From DASPWV01 sp046727855 (GTDB lineage: Bacteria > Acidobacteriota > Vicinamibacteria > Vicinamibacterales > UBA2999): a stretch of DNA of 53,612 bases. The notes beneath the pieces are model-generated. The model did no database searches. It saw nothing but the letters and a program-made list of their open reading frames with translations, and had not been told where the DNA came from. Every line of letters begins with the position of its first letter. Within the stretch, counting starts at the first letter, position 1. A program made the translations under genes and the position numbers. The stretch spans positions 1-53,612 of the forward strand of contig JBKPDL010000081.1 in the NCBI GenBank assembly GCA_046727855.1. Direction: 5' to 3'. Below are positions 7,606-16,047 of this stretch, piece by piece.

Positions 7606-8820
7606 TCAGACGTTCTCGAAGGCCAGCGAGTCGGCAAGCCTCGGGTCGCGCAGTGGAACGAGCGCCTGCCGGCGCATCAGCCAGCTCGCCGCCGCCACGA
7701 AGCACCCGCCGACGGTCACGAGCGCAGCGACGTCCAGAAGCGACGGACGGAGCCCCTCGGGATGGAGCGTCGGCATGACCTGCCAGTAGAGATCCAGGAA
7801 GTGCATGGCGAGGAGCCACGCTCCCCCCACAGCAAGGGTCGATCCCCTCCGCTTGACGGCGCGCCCCATCAAGTAGAAGAACGGAGCCCCGAAGTGTCCC
7901 GCCATGAGGAAGAGCGAGACCGTCATCCAGGATCCCTCGATCCGCGTCTTGTACCAGAACGCCTCCTCCGGGAGGTTCGCGTACCAAATGAGGAAGAACT
8001 GGGAGAAGCCGATATAGGCCCAGAACGCCGTGAACGCGAAGAGGAACTTTCCGAGATCGTGCAGGTGCTCGGCGCTGATGACCGTGTCGAGCAGCCCCGC
8101 CCGACGCATCGCCACCGCGACGATCGAGAGCAGCGCGATGAACCCGAGGAAGGAGCCCGCGAAGAAATAGACGCCGAAGATGGTCGAGTACCACTGCGGC
8201 GTGAGCGACATGATCCAGTCGATCGAGGCGAAGGTCTGGGTCAGGGCGAGGACGATGATTGCGGGACCGGCGAGGCGGCGCAGACGAGCGTATACCGCGG
8301 GATCCCCCGTCACGTCCTGACCGCGCGAGAGGCGGTAGTAGAGCAGGGCGATGAAGGACCAGCATCCGAAGTAGAGTGCCGCTCGGATCAAGAAGAACGG
8401 CACGTTGAGGTATGGCGCCTTCCAGCGAAGCAGCGCATCGTGCTCGGCTGCGCCGGGGGCGGCCCACGAGTACAGATCGCGCAGGCCGATGAGCAACGGG
8501 AGGAAGAGGGCCGCCATCACGGGGAGCATTGCGAAGATCGTCTCCCCGATCCGTCGCAGCACGATCCCCCATCCTCCCTGGGCCGCGTACTGGATCAGCA
8601 CGAAAAAGAGTGCGCCGAGGGCCAGGCTCAGAAAGAACAGGAACGATACGAGCCACGAGAAGAAGAACTGCTTCGGATTCGCCGCCCCCAGAATCGCGCA
8701 AGCTACTGCACCCAGTAGGGCGCAGATGGCGCCGATTACCGGAATGCGGTTCCACGGGTGCCCCGGCGGGATCGTGGCCTGCTCGGGCCGCAGCGCTACG
8801 CGATCGCGTCCGGAGATCAT
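7606..8820 (-). CDS. actF: Alternative complex III membrane subunit ActF
   Basis: 404 residues with about ten membrane helices. The sequence (YLNVPFFLIRAALYFGCW, LTQTFASIDWIMSLTPQW, STIFGVYFFAG, HDLGKFLFAFTAFWAYIGFSQF) is characteristic of ActF, one of the two large quinol-interacting membrane subunits of alternative complex III. The ATG lies immediately after the stop of ActC-ActD with no gap. Alternative complex III oxidises quinol and feeds electrons to a cytochrome c or copper protein, fitting the oxidase genes downstream. Confidence 0.88.
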   Translation of the reverse strand: MISGRDRVALRPEQATIPPGHPWNRIPVIGAICALLGAVACAILGAANPKQFFFSWLVSFLFFLSLALGALFFVLIQYAAQGGWGIVLRRIGETIFAMLPVMAALFLPLLIGLRDLYSWAAPGAAEHDALLRWKAPYLNVPFFLIRAALYFGCWSFIALLYYRLSRGQDVTGDPAVYARLRRLAGPAIIVLALTQTFASIDWIMSLTPQWYSTIFGVYFFAGSFLGFIALLSIVAVAMRRAGLLDTVISAEHLHDLGKFLFAFTAFWAYIGFSQFFLIWYANLPEEAFWYKTRIEGSWMTVSLFLMAGHFGAPFFYLMGRAVKRRGSTLAVGGAWLLAMHFLDLYWQVMPTLHPEGLRPSLLDVAALVTVGGCFVAAASWLMRRQALVPLRDPRLADSLAFENV

Positions 8821-10884
8821 TCAGGACTCCAGGAGCTCGACGCTTCGTGCGCCCAGGGACTCCAGCAGCTTCCGAGTAGCCGACGGATCGAACTGCGGAT
8901 CCCACGATTCGATCGAAATGAAGAAGGCGTCGTCGGTCACGCGCTCGAAGACCTTGGATCGGAAGAGCGGATGGTGGTGCATGGGGAGCCGGTTGAGACC
9001 GAGCATGCCGAGGACGGCGCCGAGGGCGGCGAAGAGAACCCCCAGCTCGAACGTGATCGGAATGTAGGCGGGCCAGGAAAAGTACGGTTTGCCGCTGATC
9101 ACGAGGGGATAGGCGTCGGCGTGGACCCACCACTGCAGGCCGAACCCGAACGCGGCCCCCGTCAGTCCCATTGCCAGGACGATCCAGGGAAGCGGGGAGC
9201 GTCGGAGCCCCATCGCTGTCTCGAGGCCGTGGACCGGGAACGGGCTGTGGGCATCCCACCGGGTGAAGCCCGCATCACGCATCCGCTCGCACGCGTGATG
9301 GAGGTCCGCCGGCGTCGCGAATTCGCCGAGGATTCCGTAATAGGGCCCCTTCGGGAGCTGGTTCACGAGCAGCGGCCTTGCCCTGAGCGAGCGCAGCGAG
9401 TCGAAGGGCATCACCAGGCTCCTTCGGGAGCGAGCTTCGGCGCCCCTCGGGGCCGCGGCGCGGCTCGGTGGTCCTTGATCTCGGATCTCGCGTTCGGGGC
9501 CCGGCTGCCAATGCGGATCGGCCTGCGGCAGGACGGTCTTGACCTCGGAGGTTGCCACCATCGGAACGAAGCGCACGAACAGGCAGAACATCGTGAAGAA
9601 GAGTCCGAAGCTTCCGAGCAGGCACGACACGTCCCAGATCGTGGGAGTGAAGTAGCCCCAGGCTGAGGGAAGGAAGTCACGGTGCAGCGACGTCACGATG
9701 ATCACGAACCGCTCGAACCACATGCCGACGTTGATGACGATCGACAGAACGAACAGGATCGGTATGCTCGTGCGCGCCTTCTTGAACCAGAAGATCTGGG
9801 GGCTGATCACGTTGCAGGAGACCATGATCCAGTAGGCCCAGGCGTAAGGTCCGAGCGCACGGTTCATGAACGTGTAGAGCTCGTAGGGGTTCCCGCTATA
9901 CCAGGAGGTGAAGAACTCCGTGGCATAGGCGTAGCCAACCATCGACCCGGTCACGAGCATGATCTTCGCCATGTAGTCGAAGTGCCGGAGGGTGATGATG
10001 TGCTCGAGGCCGAACGCCTTGCGGCAGATCACCATGAGCGTCACCACCATGGCGAACCCGGAGAAGATCGCGCCCGCGACGAAGTAGGGCGGGAAGACCG
10101 TCGTGTGCCATCCGGGTAGGAGGGAGACCGCGAAATCCATCGAGACGACCGAATGAACCGAGAGGACCAGCGGCGTCGCGAGGGCTGCGAGGACGAGATA
10201 GGCGATTTCGTAGTGGTGCCATTGCCGCACGGAGCCCCGCCATCCGAGGGAGAAGATGCCGTAGGCGAGCTGCCGCGTGCGGGTCTTCGCCCGATCGCGC
10301 ATTGTCGCCAGGTCCGGGATCAAGCCGAGGTACCAGAACAGGACCGAGACCGTTCCGTACACGCTGACCGCGAAGACGTCCCAGAGAAGAGGGCTCCTGA
10401 AGTTGGGCCACATGCTCATCTGGTTCGGGATCGGGAACATCCAGTAGGCGACCCAGACGCGTCCCACGTGGATCCCCGGGAACGTCAGGGCGCACATGAC
10501 CGCGAAGATGGTCATCGCCTCCGCCGCGCGGTTGATCGAGGTGCGCCATTTCTGCCGGAAGAGGAAGAGGATCGCCGAGATGAGCGTTCCGGCGTGCGCG
10601 ATCCCGACCCAGAACACGAAGTTCGTGATGTCCCACGCCCAGCCGACGGGGACGTTGAGGCCCCAGATGCCGATCCCCTCCCAGAAAAGCCACGAGACCG
10701 CCACACCGAGAAGGCCGAGGAGCGTGAAGGAAGGAATGAAGAAGAGCCACCAGCCGATCAGTGTCCGACGCTCGACCGGCTCCGCGACGACCTCGGTGAT
10801 TGAGTGGAAATCCGGCGAGCGCAGAATGAGTGTGGGACGGCCCGCGACAGGGCTGTCTAGCAGGTCTGCTTCCGTCTGGGCCAA
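8821..10884 (-). CDS. actC: ActC-ActD in one continuous frame (alternative complex III)
   Basis: 687 residues from a TTG at 10884 (another TTG at 10950). The first 460 or so are an NrfD-type ActC subunit with ten helices (WAWDITNFVFWVGIAHAGTL, FPGIHVGRVW, LHRDFLPSAWGYFTPT). After about 35 polar, Arg-rich residues comes an ActD domain (DUF3341: KGPYYGILGEF, two helices, FERVTDDAFFISIES). These are normally separate genes. No stop separates them here, but a good ribosome-binding site and an in-frame ATG at 9411 precede the ActD part, so free ActD may also be made. ActA, ActB and ActE are not adjacent. Confidence 0.88.
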   Translation of the reverse strand: MAQTEADLLDSPVAGRPTLILRSPDFHSITEVVAEPVERRTLIGWWLFFIPSFTLLGLLGVAVSWLFWEGIGIWGLNVPVGWAWDITNFVFWVGIAHAGTLISAILFLFRQKWRTSINRAAEAMTIFAVMCALTFPGIHVGRVWVAYWMFPIPNQMSMWPNFRSPLLWDVFAVSVYGTVSVLFWYLGLIPDLATMRDRAKTRTRQLAYGIFSLGWRGSVRQWHHYEIAYLVLAALATPLVLSVHSVVSMDFAVSLLPGWHTTVFPPYFVAGAIFSGFAMVVTLMVICRKAFGLEHIITLRHFDYMAKIMLVTGSMVGYAYATEFFTSWYSGNPYELYTFMNRALGPYAWAYWIMVSCNVISPQIFWFKKARTSIPILFVLSIVINVGMWFERFVIIVTSLHRDFLPSAWGYFTPTIWDVSCLLGSFGLFFTMFCLFVRFVPMVATSEVKTVLPQADPHWQPGPEREIRDQGPPSRAAAPRGAEARSRRSLVMPFDSLRSLRARPLLVNQLPKGPYYGILGEFATPADLHHACERMRDAGFTRWDAHSPFPVHGLETAMGLRRSPLPWIVLAMGLTGAAFGFGLQWWVHADAYPLVISGKPYFSWPAYIPITFELGVLFAALGAVLGMLGLNRLPMHHHPLFRSKVFERVTDDAFFISIESWDPQFDPSATRKLLESLGARSVELLES
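9378..9410. repeat. REP-like palindromic element at the ActC-ActD junction
   Basis: Arms tgccctgagcga and tcg-aagggca with a gagcgcagc centre form an imperfect palindrome. It covers the first codons after the ATG at 9411 and is read as PFDSLRSLRARP. It is the best-conserved of three copies in the window. Confidence 0.8.
9409..9424 (-). promoter_or_regulatory. Internal ribosome-binding site and ATG for ActD
   Basis: On the minus strand AAGGAG (9424-9419) is followed by a 7-base spacer and ATG (9411-9409) in the same frame as the long ActC-ActD gene. The spacing is ideal for initiation, so ActD could be translated on its own (196 residues) as well as in fusion. Confidence 0.6.
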
Positions 10885-11025
10885 ACGTGTTCCCCGTCTT
10901 GGGTTTCGAAGAGTGGCGCGTTTGTACCATCGCACATTGCGGAGAGTCAAGCGCCCGCCTCCGCGAAGCGCTACGGCGAGGCCTCGCCGGAGCCTTGGCG
11001 TAGGCGGGTCTGCCTCCGCGCGCCC

Positions 11026-12231
11026 TCACGGCGCGGCCGTGAGGCCGATCTGCTTGAGCAGCGGTTCGAGGTCGTCTCCCGAGGCAGGGATGCAGGCGAG
11101 GATCCTCGCCCCTGTCTGTCGGACCCACGGGTCAGCCCCCGGAAGCGCCCGCACCGCCCTTCCGGCGCCGAGGAGCCATTGCCACGCCTCGTAAGTCTCG
11201 GTCGCAAACTCCTGGAGAAGCGACGGCGCTCCCTCCGCGCGCTGGATCCGCGATATGCGCGCTGCCAGCTCGCGTGCTTCCACGAGCCCCGAGTTCATGC
11301 TGTGCACGCCGACTGGAGCCGCCTGGTGCGCGGCGTCTCCGGCGAGCCAGATGCCCCCGTTGCCTAAGCTCCGCGCGAGGCGCCGCTCGAAGAGGGCGAG
11401 CGTCGACCAGTAAATCTGCGTCGGCCGCGCCGTCCACCAGGGAGCCCTCGCGGTGATCAGCTGCTCGAGCCGCTCCATCGATGCTGCGTGTCCCGAGGCG
11501 TCCTGGATCTGAAATCCCCAGCGGCATCGCCCCTTCTCGAGGGGCCAGCAGACGCTCGTCAGGTCTGGATCGAGAATGACGCGCACTTCGGCGGGAAGCT
11601 CCCCCGTCGCCTCGATCTCATAGACCGAGAAGACCTGGCCCTCGCCATGCTCGGCCATCTCGATGCCCGCCATCCGCCGCACGGCCGAGTCGTACCCGTC
11701 GGCGCCGATGACATAGGCTGGTCGGATCGTCTCGCTTCGCACGACGACCCACTCGCTTCGCGCCACGGGATAGCCGGTCGCGACCTGGTCGAGCTTCGCG
11801 ACCTCGGCTCGGAGGGTCGCACCTTCCGCGGCGAGAGACTGGAGCCGGTGTCCCCAGAGGACCTTGAGCTTCTTCTGCTGGAGCGCCTGCTCCGCGGCCC
11901 TCTCCAGCTGGCTTTGGCGGATGACGAGGAGATACGGATGCTTGGAAGCGAGGGCCGAATAGTCGATCTCGGCACGCCTCTCCCGTCCTTCGTAGTATGC
12001 GACCTTCGTCAGCTTCCGCCCCGCGCGAATCAGCCCGTCTGAGAGTCCTGCCTCGTCGAGAATCCGGAGCGTGCGCGGATGGATCGCGAGGGCGTAGCTG
12101 TGCTGAGTCGTTCGCTGGTGCGTGTCGACGATCTCCACACGGACGCGTTGCTGCTGTAGGAACAGGGCCGCGACGAGACCGACCGGACCGGCGCCGACGA
12201 CGAGGACCTCAGGATCGGGGTGACGAAACAT
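11026..12231 (-). CDS. FAD-dependent aromatic-type monooxygenase
   Basis: 401 residues of the FAD_binding_3 (PF01494) family. The N-terminal GAGPVGL at 13-19 is the dinucleotide-binding loop; GADGYDS is the conserved DG motif and GDAAHQAAPVGVHSMN the second FAD-binding motif. Such enzymes hydroxylate aromatic or quinone-like substrates with NAD(P)H and oxygen. The ATG at 12231 follows GGAG by 8 bases. It lies between HemQ and the ActC genes, so a quinone-related role is conceivable, but the sequence does not identify the substrate. The C-terminal 60 residues are not obviously thioredoxin-like. Confidence 0.82.
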   Translation of the reverse strand: MFRHPDPEVLVVGAGPVGLVAALFLQQQRVRVEIVDTHQRTTQHSYALAIHPRTLRILDEAGLSDGLIRAGRKLTKVAYYEGRERRAEIDYSALASKHPYLLVIRQSQLERAAEQALQQKKLKVLWGHRLQSLAAEGATLRAEVAKLDQVATGYPVARSEWVVVRSETIRPAYVIGADGYDSAVRRMAGIEMAEHGEGQVFSVYEIEATGELPAEVRVILDPDLTSVCWPLEKGRCRWGFQIQDASGHAASMERLEQLITARAPWWTARPTQIYWSTLALFERRLARSLGNGGIWLAGDAAHQAAPVGVHSMNSGLVEARELAARISRIQRAEGAPSLLQEFATETYEAWQWLLGAGRAVRALPGADPWVRQTGARILACIPASGDDLEPLLKQIGLTAAP

Positions 12232-12424
12232 AGAGCGTGCTCCCGTGCGCACTGCTTAAGAATTGCGGTCTCGAGGCCGATCCAGTAGCGGCCACTGACC
12301 GGCCGACGCGGCGACCTCGGAGCCCGGATGATTTCGAACCGATGTTCGCGTCGGTCGAGAAGGCCGCGTCATCGGGCGTTGCGCGCGCGATGGAGTGGAC
12401 AAGCTCGCCTCAGACGCGGCGTCG

Positions 12425-13219
12425 CTAATCCATGTTCGCCAGCTGCGCGAGGATCGCGTCGATGGGCGCCTTCGCGCACGCGAACATCGGCGTGTCCCGC
12501 TGCGTGTAGAGGCTTGCCTCCGTATAACGCAGCCGCCCCACCAGATCGACGAACTCCTGCGGGTAGTCCGAGTCGAACGCGACCACGAAGTCCTGGTCGT
12601 CGATGCCGTAGCTGTTGCTCGTGTTCAGGCGGACGCCCTTGAACGGCGCGGAGGCGGCGATATGTTCGTCCATCATCCCCTGCCGCGCGTGGGGCGAAAG
12701 GCGGTACCACGCCCGCGTCTTCGTGAAGGGGTACACGAAGAGGTACTTCCCCTCGCCGGGCAGAAGCTCAACTCCTTCTCCGGCGCCCTTCATCTTATTG
12801 ACGTACGGCGACCGGCGCTGCAGCGAAAGGAAGCTATACACCTGCGACAAGTAGGCGCCCAGCCGCGACCGCCTGATTGCCGCTTCCATCGACTGGAAGC
12901 AGAGCGGGTCGAACGCGATCCGCCAGAGCATGAAGTCGACGTCCGCGCGCAGGCCCACGAGTGAGTACGTGCGGAGGATCAGGTCGTCCAAAGACTCCCA
13001 CTTCCGCACCAGTTCGATGAACCCGGACCCAGCCGCTCGCTGCTCGTCGGCGGGGAGCCTCCCGAACACCGGGTCGAGCCGGTAGAACGAATAGTTCAGG
13101 AACTGGCGGCGTTGCCTGTCCGGGCTCTTGCCCGTGAGAATCCCGGTCGGATCGAGGTCGACGGAGGGGCCGCGGCGGGGCGGCGGGCCCGTGCCCTCGG
13201 GAGAGTGCTCCATGCTCAT
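12425..13219 (-). CDS. hemQ: Chlorite dismutase-family coproheme decarboxylase (HemQ-like)
   Basis: 264 residues. The C-terminal half carries the HemQ pattern: VYPFTK with Tyr163 and Lys167 at the places of the catalytic Tyr and its Lys partner in coproheme decarboxylases, then MMDEHI with His186 as the likely proximal heme ligand, and LYTQRDTPMF near the end. HemQ decarboxylates two propionates of coproheme III to give heme b. True chlorite dismutases lack the YPxxK pattern. It heads the leftward array of heme-enzyme genes. ATG at 13213 is an alternative start. The N-terminal 30 residues are proline-rich and probably disordered. Confidence 0.85.
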   Translation of the reverse strand: MSMEHSPEGTGPPPRRGPSVDLDPTGILTGKSPDRQRRQFLNYSFYRLDPVFGRLPADEQRAAGSGFIELVRKWESLDDLILRTYSLVGLRADVDFMLWRIAFDPLCFQSMEAAIRRSRLGAYLSQVYSFLSLQRRSPYVNKMKGAGEGVELLPGEGKYLFVYPFTKTRAWYRLSPHARQGMMDEHIAASAPFKGVRLNTSNSYGIDDQDFVVAFDSDYPQEFVDLVGRLRYTEASLYTQRDTPMFACAKAPIDAILAQLANMD

Positions 13220-13516
13220 ACCTGCGTGGCGGCCAGCAGTTGAAAGTCGCATGAACACGGCGCCTGCACGCGCTCGTACTCGGCCTCGCTAGCCACGTGA
13301 CGAGGCAACGTATGATTCCTGCCACGGATTGTCAAGCGCGTGAAGCCCTTGTTACTGTGACCCGAGGTGAGGGGATGGGCGTGGAACGTTCTGCGCGCGG
13401 CGGCAACGGTCCACAACGCGTACAAAATTCACGTCTGTGGCCGCATAACGGTCTAAGAACTAGGAACGAAGAATGCAACGCGAACGGAGGAACGAAGGGA
13501 CGAAGAACAGAGCGAA
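13220..13516. other. Intergenic region with repeat fragment and purine-rich stretch
   Basis: No gene is supported here. It contains the truncated repeat copy at 13411-13455 and then a degenerate run of gaacgaag-like words (about 13456-13520). This partly pairs with the gttcttagttccc segment near 13550, giving an imperfect inverted repeat around the inhibitor gene's 3' end. It also separates the respiratory region from the rest of the window. Confidence 0.5.
13411..13455. repeat. Truncated copy of the three-hairpin repeat (module 1 only)
   Basis: Matches the 62-base first module of the 24.9 and 39.2 kb repeats. The arm cgcataacggtcta (13442-13455) and the core tacaaaattcacgtctgtgg are kept; the opposite arm is missing. 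The core is in the reverse orientation relative to the following aagaactag, which in the full copies lies in the third module. Confidence 0.8.
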
Positions 13517-13816
13517 TCAGCGAAGTTTCCTCGTTCGCCGTTTCCGTTCTGTTCTTAGTTCCCGCGCTTGGCGTGATTTTGCGCTGCGCGCCGCGGCGGG
13601 TTCAGCGTATTCGACGTCGTCATGACCACGGAGAGCTCGCAGCGCGCCTTCACCGTCCTCATCGGGCACAGTCACAACCAGCATCCCCGCGCGACGGCCA
13701 GCTTCGACGCCGGGGAACACCTCTTCAATCTTCGCGTGCGGATGCGCCTCTTTCAGCTGCTCGCGCACGACGGCTTTGGCTTTCCGGCCCGGCCGCACTT
13801 TTACGGTGATCTCCAT
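13517..13816 (-). CDS. Stand-alone subtilase propeptide-like (I9-like) protein
   Basis: 99 residues, no signal peptide, highly basic C-terminus (about 75-99). The fold-diagnostic segment MLVVTVPDEDGEGALRAL...DDVEYAEP parallels residues 110-141 of the adjacent subtilase (LVTIEVPHDED...TEVEYAYVP), the usual ending of an inhibitor I9/propeptide domain. The gene starts four bases after the subtilase stop, so the two are co-translated. Free I9 proteins inhibit or chaperone cognate subtilases. The function is inferred from homology and position; the tail could instead bind nucleic acid or serve for localisation. Confidence 0.65.
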   Translation of the reverse strand: MEITVKVRPGRKAKAVVREQLKEAHPHAKIEEVFPGVEAGRRAGMLVVTVPDEDGEGALRALRGHDDVEYAEPAAARSAKSRQARELRTERKRRTRKLR

Positions 13817-13820
13817 CCGC

Positions 13821-15155
13821 TCACAATCGTAGCGCGGCTTCGATGTTGAGACGACCCCAGCCCAAACTCGTGCTAGGCCGTTGCTCCATCCCCGGAACCT
13901 TGTCGGCGCTGCGCTGAAGCTTTTTGATGACTTGCGCGGGCTTCAGATCCGCGTCCTCGGCAATCAACAGGGCCGCCGCGGCGCCCACGTGCGGCGCGGC
14001 CATCGACGTGCCGTCCCACGTGTCGTAATCGCTCTTCCCGAGTGCGTACTTATACGTGGGAGTCGTCGAGACGATCGAGACGCCAGGAGCAGAAATCGAG
14101 ATGTGCTTGCCGGTGTTGGAAAACTCACCGCGGCGATCGGCCTGATCGGTTGCGCCGACGGCACACACACCCGCGAGCGCCGCCGGGTACTCCACCGGAT
14201 TTCCCTGCTCGTATTCGTTGCCCATGGCGGCGACCACAACCACGCCGCCCTCGATGAGGTCGGCAATGACATCGCTCTCGCCGGGATCGAACGATTCGCT
14301 GCCGAGACTCAAATTGAGCACGCGCGCACGGCCGAGGCAATAGGCGAGCGATCGGTAATATGCCGCCGCGTCCCATTCCACCCGGCCGGGCAGCACCTTC
14401 AGCACTAGAAGCCTGGCTGCGCACAGACCCGCGACGCCGATGCCGTTGTTGAGCCGTGCTGCGATGATCCCGGCGACGTGCGTGCCGTGGCCGGCATAAT
14501 CGCGCTTTCCTTCGTTCTTCAGAAACGTGCGGTACTCGCCGACAACGTCGGTCAGATCCGGATGGCCCTCGTCTATGCCGCTGTCGGCAACGGCAACCGT
14601 GACCTTGGTCGCTTCGACAAAGGAGGTCAACTTACGCGCCTCGAGAATATGCACCGCAGCGTGCCCCCATTGCCGCGAAAACAAAGGGTCCGCTTGCTTG
14701 GGTTTCTTCTTGGCAAACATGCGCCGGGGACGCGGCACGTACGCGTATTCGACCTCGGTGTCGAGGCCTTCGAGGTGCCGCGCCATCTGCTTCGGATCCT
14801 CGTCGTGAGGCACCTCGATCGTCACGAGCCCACGTGAACGATCCACTACCGGCTTTGCCGCAGCCGCCCGCCCTGACCCGCGTGCCCGGCGCGGCGCCGG
14901 CGGCGGTGCGATCACTTCTTCGGGAAGAACCGGCTTAACCGTCTTGATGCGCGCATTGGTCATGAGTCGGCGGAGACGTGATTCGCGTTCGCCGGTCTCC
15001 GCGTCATTCCGTTCGACGGCAGCCTCGAAACGCTTGCCGAACGCAGCACGCCGACCCTCGGGTGTCGTTGGTTTGAGCTTGGCGACGATCGTGCGTGCGG
15101 CAGGCGGCGGTTCGGGCGCTTGCTCACTCCACAACCGGTACGGAACGTCGGCCAC
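13821..15155 (-). CDS. S8 subtilisin-like protease without signal peptide
   Basis: 444 residues from a GTG with AGGAGG upstream. The catalytic triad is complete: D191 (VAVADSGID), H223 (GHGTHVAG) and S384 (GTSMAAPHV), with oxyanion N313. A propeptide-like region occupies about 20-142 with a Pro/Ala-rich, basic linker. No secretion signal is visible, so the enzyme appears intracellular or leaves by an unknown route. It lies between a methyltransferase gene (17 bases upstream) and a second propeptide-like protein (4 bases downstream). The target is unknown. Confidence 0.92.
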   Translation of the reverse strand: MADVPYRLWSEQAPEPPPAARTIVAKLKPTTPEGRRAAFGKRFEAAVERNDAETGERESRLRRLMTNARIKTVKPVLPEEVIAPPPAPRRARGSGRAAAAKPVVDRSRGLVTIEVPHDEDPKQMARHLEGLDTEVEYAYVPRPRRMFAKKKPKQADPLFSRQWGHAAVHILEARKLTSFVEATKVTVAVADSGIDEGHPDLTDVVGEYRTFLKNEGKRDYAGHGTHVAGIIAARLNNGIGVAGLCAARLLVLKVLPGRVEWDAAAYYRSLAYCLGRARVLNLSLGSESFDPGESDVIADLIEGGVVVVAAMGNEYEQGNPVEYPAALAGVCAVGATDQADRRGEFSNTGKHISISAPGVSIVSTTPTYKYALGKSDYDTWDGTSMAAPHVGAAAALLIAEDADLKPAQVIKKLQRSADKVPGMEQRPSTSLGWGRLNIEAALRL

Positions 15156-15172
15156 GAATGCCTCCTGCCGGA

Positions 15173-16003
15173 TTATCCACGAAGCGCGACCACGAGACAG
15201 CTCGAGCCAAACGGAATGTGCAATCCGCGACTGACGAACGCGCGCTCGGCTGACAGGACGCTGCGGATCGCCTTGACCGCAAGGTTCTCGCGCGGGTGCA
15301 GCTCCGCTGAAATCTGGTCAGCCTCGAGCGTTTTGCGAAAGCCGAGGCGCGAGGGTATCGAGCGAAATAGAAATACGGGCAGCGGTAAAGGAGCAAAGAA
15401 GTAGGTTGCGAATTCCGTCACGAAGCCGGCGTCCGCCAGGCGAGCGCTCAAGCTTCTTATCGTGTAGCGCCTGTGGTGTCCGGCCAATTCATCTTCGCTC
15501 GACCAGAGCGACTCGAAAGCCGGCACCGTAAAGTAGACGCGGCCACCGGTCGGGATGAGCGTGTGGAGCAGGGCAAGCACGCCGCCATCGTCGTTGATGT
15601 GCTCGAGCACGTCGAAGAGACCTGCCGCCGGAAGAGAACCGGGAAGAAAGCCGGCGTCGTGCAATGTGGCGCGGATCAGCGGACGAAGACCGCGTGCGCG
15701 AGCATTCGCGACCCCGTGCGGTCCCGGCTCGAGGACGAGCGTCTCGAATCCAGCGCGGCGAAGGCCGAGCGACACGTAACCGTTGCCCGCTCCGATATCC
15801 GCAATGAACCCCGCCGGAGGAAACCGGCGCACGGCGTCCACGATCATGGCGTTGCGGTGTTGAAACCAGAACGAGCCGTCTTCCACCCCGAAGCAGAACG
15901 CATTGGCCTCGTCGGGGTAATCAATCGGCGACGCCCTGCGCGCTAGCCAGATGCCATCCTCATCCTCCATGAGACCGGTGGCGAGCGCCGACACGTCTTG
16001 CAT
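15173..16003 (-). CDS. Class I SAM-dependent methyltransferase
   Basis: 276 residues. FIADIGAGNGYVSLGLRRAG is the SAM-binding motif I, and LFDVLEHINDDGGVL the post-motif II typical of UbiE/Methyltransf_11-type enzymes. The C-terminal third contains a hydrophobic segment (FFAPLPLPVFLFRSI) often found in sugar- or lipid-biosynthesis methyltransferases. GAGG precedes the ATG at 16003 by seven bases; ATG at 16027 is an alternative. It is divergent from the GT-C gene and upstream of the subtilase in the same direction. A glycolipid-related substrate is a guess from the divergent neighbour. Confidence 0.82.
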   Translation of the reverse strand: MQDVSALATGLMEDEDGIWLARRASPIDYPDEANAFCFGVEDGSFWFQHRNAMIVDAVRRFPPAGFIADIGAGNGYVSLGLRRAGFETLVLEPGPHGVANARARGLRPLIRATLHDAGFLPGSLPAAGLFDVLEHINDDGGVLALLHTLIPTGGRVYFTVPAFESLWSSEDELAGHHRRYTIRSLSARLADAGFVTEFATYFFAPLPLPVFLFRSIPSRLGFRKTLEADQISAELHPRENLAVKAIRSVLSAERAFVSRGLHIPFGSSCLVVALRG

Positions 16004-16047
16004 CACGTGGCCTCGACCAACGAACATACGATGACACGTCCGTGTTG

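Noticed and set aside
5199..8718. Long plus-strand frames opposite the oxidase and ActF genes
   Set aside because: They are the antisense of conserved genes in GC-rich DNA, rich in Arg, Glu and His with no domain.
8821..10884. Pseudogene caused by a frameshift at ActC-ActD
   Set aside because: Both domains are intact and in the same frame, so I keep it as a functional gene, though an indel that removed a stop remains possible.
12232..12424. Small gene between HemQ and the monooxygenase
   Set aside because: Only short shadow frames without ribosome-binding sites; nothing supportable.
12425..13219. True chlorite dismutase
   Set aside because: The YPxxK pattern and MMDEH match coproheme decarboxylases better, and no perchlorate genes are nearby.
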